In this document: in pieces, positions 14,037 through 16,819 of the stretch | How the letters are laid out: each line of letters begins with the position of its first letter | Position numbering within the stretch: the first letter of the stretch is position 1 | Source: Firmicutes bacterium UBA7709 | Lineage (GTDB): Bacteria; Bacillota_A; Clostridia; Peptostreptococcales; Anaerovoracaceae | Reading direction: 5' to 3' | Assembly: GCA_002482405.1 (NCBI GenBank) | Contig: DLFX01000121.1 | Coordinates: 1-16,819, forward strand | DNA: 16,819 bases | Made by a program: the position numbers and the translations under genes | Notes under the pieces: model-generated | The model's input: only the letters and a program-made list of their open reading frames with translations | Database searches by the model: none | Told to the model about the DNA's origin: nothing

Positions 14037-14770
14037 CAGGAAAAAGCGCCATCATAACCGGCGGAGTCAGAGGGATCGGCAAAGCCATCGCGGAAGAATT
14101 CTGCAGGCAGGGCGCCGACGTGCTGCTCTGCTACCGCAGCAATGAGGACGCGGCGAAGAAGACAGCGGAGGAATTGAGACAGTACGGAACCCGGGTCGAG
14201 CTGATCAAGGGGGATGTTGCGAACCCGGACCACGGGCAGGAAGCGGTAAAGGCGGCAAAGGAGCTGTTCGGAAAGATCGACATCCTGGTAAACAACGCGG
14301 GAATCACAAAGGATAAGCTGCTGATGAAAATGACCCCCGCTGATTTCGACGAAGTGATCCAGGCTAATTTAAACGGAAGCTTTAACTTCCTGCAGGCTGC
14401 CGCACCGGTCATGATCAAGCAGAGAAGCGGAAGGATCATCAATATGTCCTCCATCGTGGGGGTTCGGGGCAGCGCGGGACAGATCAACTACAGCGCGTCC
14501 AAAGCGGGGCTTATCGGCATGACCCTGTCGGCCGCCAAGGAGCTGGGACGCAGGGGCATCACCGTAAACGCAGTGGCGCCGGGATTCATTGAAACCGATA
14601 TGACGGACGTCCTGACGGAGGACCAGAAAAAGGCGATGCTCGAGGTCGTCAGCCTCGGAAGAGCGGGAAAACCCTCAGACGTCGCGAACGCAGTGGCATT
14701 TTTGGCCTCTGATGAGGCATCCTATATCACAGGGCAGGTAATCGGAGTCGACGGCGGAATGGCCGTATAG
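14030..14770 (+). CDS. fabG: 3-oxoacyl-ACP reductase
   Basis: A 246-residue short-chain dehydrogenase, typical FabG length, reducing 3-oxoacyl-ACP with NADPH. The cofactor loop is TGGVRGIG (10-17), NNAG is at 88-91, and the catalytic residues are Ser141 (NMSSIVG), Tyr154 and Lys158 (YSASK). The end YITGQVIGVDGGMAV is characteristic. GGAGGTG precedes the ATG, which overlaps the fabD stop (ATGCTGA). A 30-base repeat array follows its stop. Confidence 0.93.
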   Translation: MLTGKSAIITGGVRGIGKAIAEEFCRQGADVLLCYRSNEDAAKKTAEELRQYGTRVELIKGDVANPDHGQEAVKAAKELFGKIDILVNNAGITKDKLLMKMTPADFDEVIQANLNGSFNFLQAAAPVMIKQRSGRIINMSSIVGVRGSAGQINYSASKAGLIGMTLSAAKELGRRGITVNAVAPGFIETDMTDVLTEDQKKAMLEVVSLGRAGKPSDVANAVAFLASDEASYITGQVIGVDGGMAV

Positions 14771-14860
14771 GGCGGCTCGGCTGTATAAAACGACTTGGCC
14801 GGCGGTCCGGCTATATAAAGCAGGCTGAACGGCGGTTCGGAATCGGTCCGCCCGGAGTTT
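14753..14860 (+). repeat. imperfect 30-base tandem repeats between fabG and fabF
   Basis: Units start with GGCGG at 14771, 14801 and 14831, exactly 30 bases apart, with shared GGCGGYYCGGCTRTATAAA followed by a more variable tail. The third is cut short. A related GGCGGAATGGCCGTATAG at 14753-14770 is the fabG end itself, so the array looks seeded from the fabG 3' end. GGCGG (14831-14835) can pair with CCGCC (14848-14852). No T-run and no coding capacity of note are seen. Confidence 0.7.
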
Positions 14861-14889
14861 GACAAGTGAATATTAAGAGAGGAACATTT

Positions 14890-16119
14890 ATGGAGAGAAG
14901 AGTTGTAATTACAGGAATGGGAGCGGTGACTCCCCTCGGCAATAATGTAAAAGATTTTTGGGAAGGCATCAAGGCCGGAAAAAACGGCATCGCAAGGATC
15001 ACCCATTTTGATCCCGACGAACAGAAGGTCAAGAACGGCGGGGAAGTAAGGAATTTTGAATTTTATGATAAAAAGGAAGCCAGAAGAAGCGATCTTTTTT
15101 CCCAGTACGGCGTTACGGCAGCAATGGAAGCCATGGAGGACAGCGGCTTGGTCAGCGGTGAAAATATCGATTCCGACCGGTTGAGCGTTCTCGTCGGCTC
15201 GGGAATCGGCGGCATTATGACCCTGGAATCCGAGGCAAAGAAGGCCGCGGAAAAGGGAACCGTATCCAGGGTATCACCATTTCTGGTAACTTCGGTTATC
15301 GGAAACATCCTGGCCGGAAACATCGCCATCACATGTCAGGCGACAGGCAGCTGCCTTGGGATCGTAACGGCGTGCGCCACGGGTACCCAGGCCATCGGAG
15401 AAGCCTTCCGCCACATCAAACACGGCTATACCGACGCGGTGATCGCAGGGGCGGCAGAAGCTCCCTTTGCTCCGGTCTGCTTTTCCGGTTTTGCCAACAT
15501 GACGGCCATGTCCACAAGAGAGGACCCAAACCGCTGCTCCACTCCTTTTGATAAGGAAAGAGACGGATTTGTCATGGGAGAAGGGGCCGGAATTGTGATC
15601 CTCGAAGAATACGAACGCGCCGTGGCAAGAGGGGCCAAAATCTATGCCGAAGTCATCGGATACGGATCAAGCTGCGACGCCCATCACATCACCATGCCTG
15701 CGCCGGATGGAGCTGGCGCGGCAAAGGCCATGGCGCAAGCCGTTGCGGAAGCGGGTATCCAGCCCTCAGAAGTGAGCTATATCAACGCCCACGGGACCAG
15801 TACGCCCTATAACGACCTGTTTGAAACGAGAGCCATCAAGCAGATCTTCGGAGACGCGGCCTATAAAATTCCGGTGAGTTCCACCAAGAGCATGATCGGC
15901 CACCTGCTGGGAGCCGCCGGCGCTGTGGAGGCCATCATCTGCGTCAAAGCCATGCTGGACAGCATTATACCGCCGACCATCAACTATAAGGTTCCCGACG
16001 AAGAGCTGGATCTGGATTACGTTCCGAATACCGCCAGAAAGCAGGAGCTGACCTATACGATGTCCAATTCCTTCGGCTTCGGCGGACACAACGGCGTTCT
16101 ATTATTGAAAAAACTTTAG
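14890..16119 (+). CDS. fabF: beta-ketoacyl-ACP synthase II
   Basis: A 409-residue elongating condensing enzyme, normal FabF length. The Cys-His-His triad is Cys162 (TACATGTQAIGEA), His301 (NAHGTSTPYND) and His338 (KSMIGHLLGAAGA), with the terminal FGFGGHNG loop. It opens MERRVVITGMGAVTPLGN. ATG 14890 has AGAGGAA five bases upstream; the GTG at 14866 would add eight residues without homology. It is separated from fabG by the repeat array, the only sizeable gap within the operon before fabZ. Confidence 0.94.
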   Translation: MERRVVITGMGAVTPLGNNVKDFWEGIKAGKNGIARITHFDPDEQKVKNGGEVRNFEFYDKKEARRSDLFSQYGVTAAMEAMEDSGLVSGENIDSDRLSVLVGSGIGGIMTLESEAKKAAEKGTVSRVSPFLVTSVIGNILAGNIAITCQATGSCLGIVTACATGTQAIGEAFRHIKHGYTDAVIAGAAEAPFAPVCFSGFANMTAMSTREDPNRCSTPFDKERDGFVMGEGAGIVILEEYERAVARGAKIYAEVIGYGSSCDAHHITMPAPDGAGAAKAMAQAVAEAGIQPSEVSYINAHGTSTPYNDLFETRAIKQIFGDAAYKIPVSSTKSMIGHLLGAAGAVEAIICVKAMLDSIIPPTINYKVPDEELDLDYVPNTARKQELTYTMSNSFGFGGHNGVLLLKKL

Positions 16120-16175
16120 TGTACGAGGCGGTACCCTAAGCAATCAATGGGCTTGAGAAGCAAAGAGGTTTTAAA

Positions 16176-16604
16176 GTGAAATTAGATAAAGAGCAAATCA
16201 AAGAGATCATTCCCCATAGAGATCCGTTTCTTCTCATCGACGAAATCGTCGAGCTTGAAGAGGGAAAACGCGTCGTCGCTATGAAATATGTCAATTCCGG
16301 GGAATACTATTTCCAGGGGCATTTCCCCCAGGAAAAGGTTATGCCCGGCGTGCTGATCGTGGAAGCTCTGGCCCAGGCCGGTGCGGTGGCGATCCTTTCC
16401 ATGGAAGAGCATCGCGGAAAAATCGCATACTTCGGAGGAATAAAGGAAGCCAAATTCCGGCAGAAGGTCGTTCCCGGGGATACCCTTCGCCTTGAAGTGG
16501 AGCTGGAGCGGCTCAGGAGCAAAGCCGGATACGGGAAAGCCACGGCGTGGCTGGGAGATAAAGTCGCCTGTCAATGCGAGATCATGTTCGCCATCGGTTC
16601 ATAG
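16176..16604 (+). CDS. fabZ: 3-hydroxyacyl-ACP dehydratase
   Basis: A 142-residue hot-dog-fold dehydratase removing water from 3-hydroxyacyl-ACP. Visible family marks are [12 protein letters not shown] near the start, catalytic His49 in FQGHFP and Glu63 in [14 protein letters not shown]. Length is normal for FabZ. The start is GTG at 16176 with AGAGG seven bases upstream. In many Firmicutes accB lies between fabF and fabZ; here only 56 bases separate them, with no gene. Confidence 0.93.
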   Translation: MKLDKEQIKEIIPHRDPFLLIDEIVELEEGKRVVAMKYVNSGEYYFQGHFPQEKVMPGVLIVEALAQAGAVAILSMEEHRGKIAYFGGIKEAKFRQKVVPGDTLRLEVELERLRSKAGYGKATAWLGDKVACQCEIMFAIGS

Positions 16605-16630
16605 AAAGACGCGATGGATATGAGGGTACG

Positions 16631-16819
16631 ATGGATATAACGAAAAAATTAAACGACATACTGGTAAGCCTGTTCAACAGCGTTTTAAAAATGGAGGAGG
16701 ATGCCATCAAGAACTCTTCGAGGCACAACCTTTCCATTACCGAGGTGCATACTCTGGCTGCCATCGGCGCGGGAAGGGCGAAGACAATGTCCCAGGTCGC
16801 AACAAGCCTGAGGATCAGC
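16631..16819 (+). CDS. MarR-family regulator, probable FabT-like repressor (partial)
   Basis: Sixty-three residues from the ATG at 16631 to the end of the window, no stop reached. The N-terminal helix LNDILVSLFNSVLKMEE and the SITEVHTLAAIG segment leading into KTMSQVATSLRIS match the start of MarR winged-helix proteins, including FabT-type regulators of fatty acid synthesis. GAGGG lies four bases before the ATG. Position 26 bases after fabZ puts it in the fab operon, whose promoter has a FabT-type palindrome, so feedback control of its own operon is likely. The DNA-recognition helix and any effector pocket lie beyond the window. Confidence 0.8.
   Translation, partial: MDITKKLNDILVSLFNSVLKMEEDAIKNSSRHNLSITEVHTLAAIGAGRAKTMSQVATSLRIS

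Noticed and set aside
14771..14860. CRISPR-like array in the fabG-fabF gap
   Set aside because: The units are contiguous imperfect tandem repeats with no unique spacers, only three copies, and no cas gene nearby.

Overview
The window reads as a chromosomal segment of an anaerobic, amino-acid-fermenting member of the Clostridia. The grounds are a FabK-type enoyl reductase, a clostridial-style fab operon with a MarR gene, a tungsten/molybdopterin aldehyde:ferredoxin oxidoreductase, and a sigma-54 activator whose N-terminal half is related to a lysine-fermentation enzyme. Base composition looks roughly balanced, with strong Shine-Dalgarno sites. The genus is not determined.

Layout. 1-59: possible 3' end of an upstream gene. 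80-948: MerR-type regulator with its own promoter, closed by a hairpin terminator. 1032-3805: two-gene unit of an M20 (PepV-like) dipeptidase and an NhaC-family antiporter/transporter, followed by a terminator. 4047-5045 (minus strand): EamA/DMT transporter, expressed from a consensus sigma-54 promoter at 5115-5130. 5402-7480 (plus strand, divergent): a sigma-54 enhancer-binding protein whose N-terminal ~345 residues resemble L-erythro-3,5-diaminohexanoate dehydrogenase (KDD), the lysine-fermentation enzyme, with a degenerate nucleotide-binding loop. This activator, divergent sigma-54 promoter and transporter form the most novel-looking module.

7549-7944: small FMN split-barrel (pyridoxamine oxidase-like) protein. 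8029-10730: a sigma-A promoter, a ~95-nt leader RNA that looks like a molybdenum/tungsten cofactor riboswitch overlapping a terminator-like alternative fold, then a 4x[4Fe-4S] ferredoxin, the aldehyde ferredoxin oxidoreductase and a MoaD/ThiS-like sulfur carrier, closed by a strong terminator. The RNA would sense the cofactor used by the enzyme it controls.

10932-16819 (running off the end): type II fatty acid synthesis operon fabH-fabK-fabD-fabG-fabF-fabZ, then the start of a MarR-family gene. Just downstream of the -10 box lies a palindrome matching the FabT-type operator, so the MarR protein encoded at the distal end probably represses the operon. No acyl carrier protein gene lies between the fab genes. 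Two stretches of imperfect tandem repeats occur in noncoding parts of this operon, in the fabH leader and in the fabG-fabF gap.
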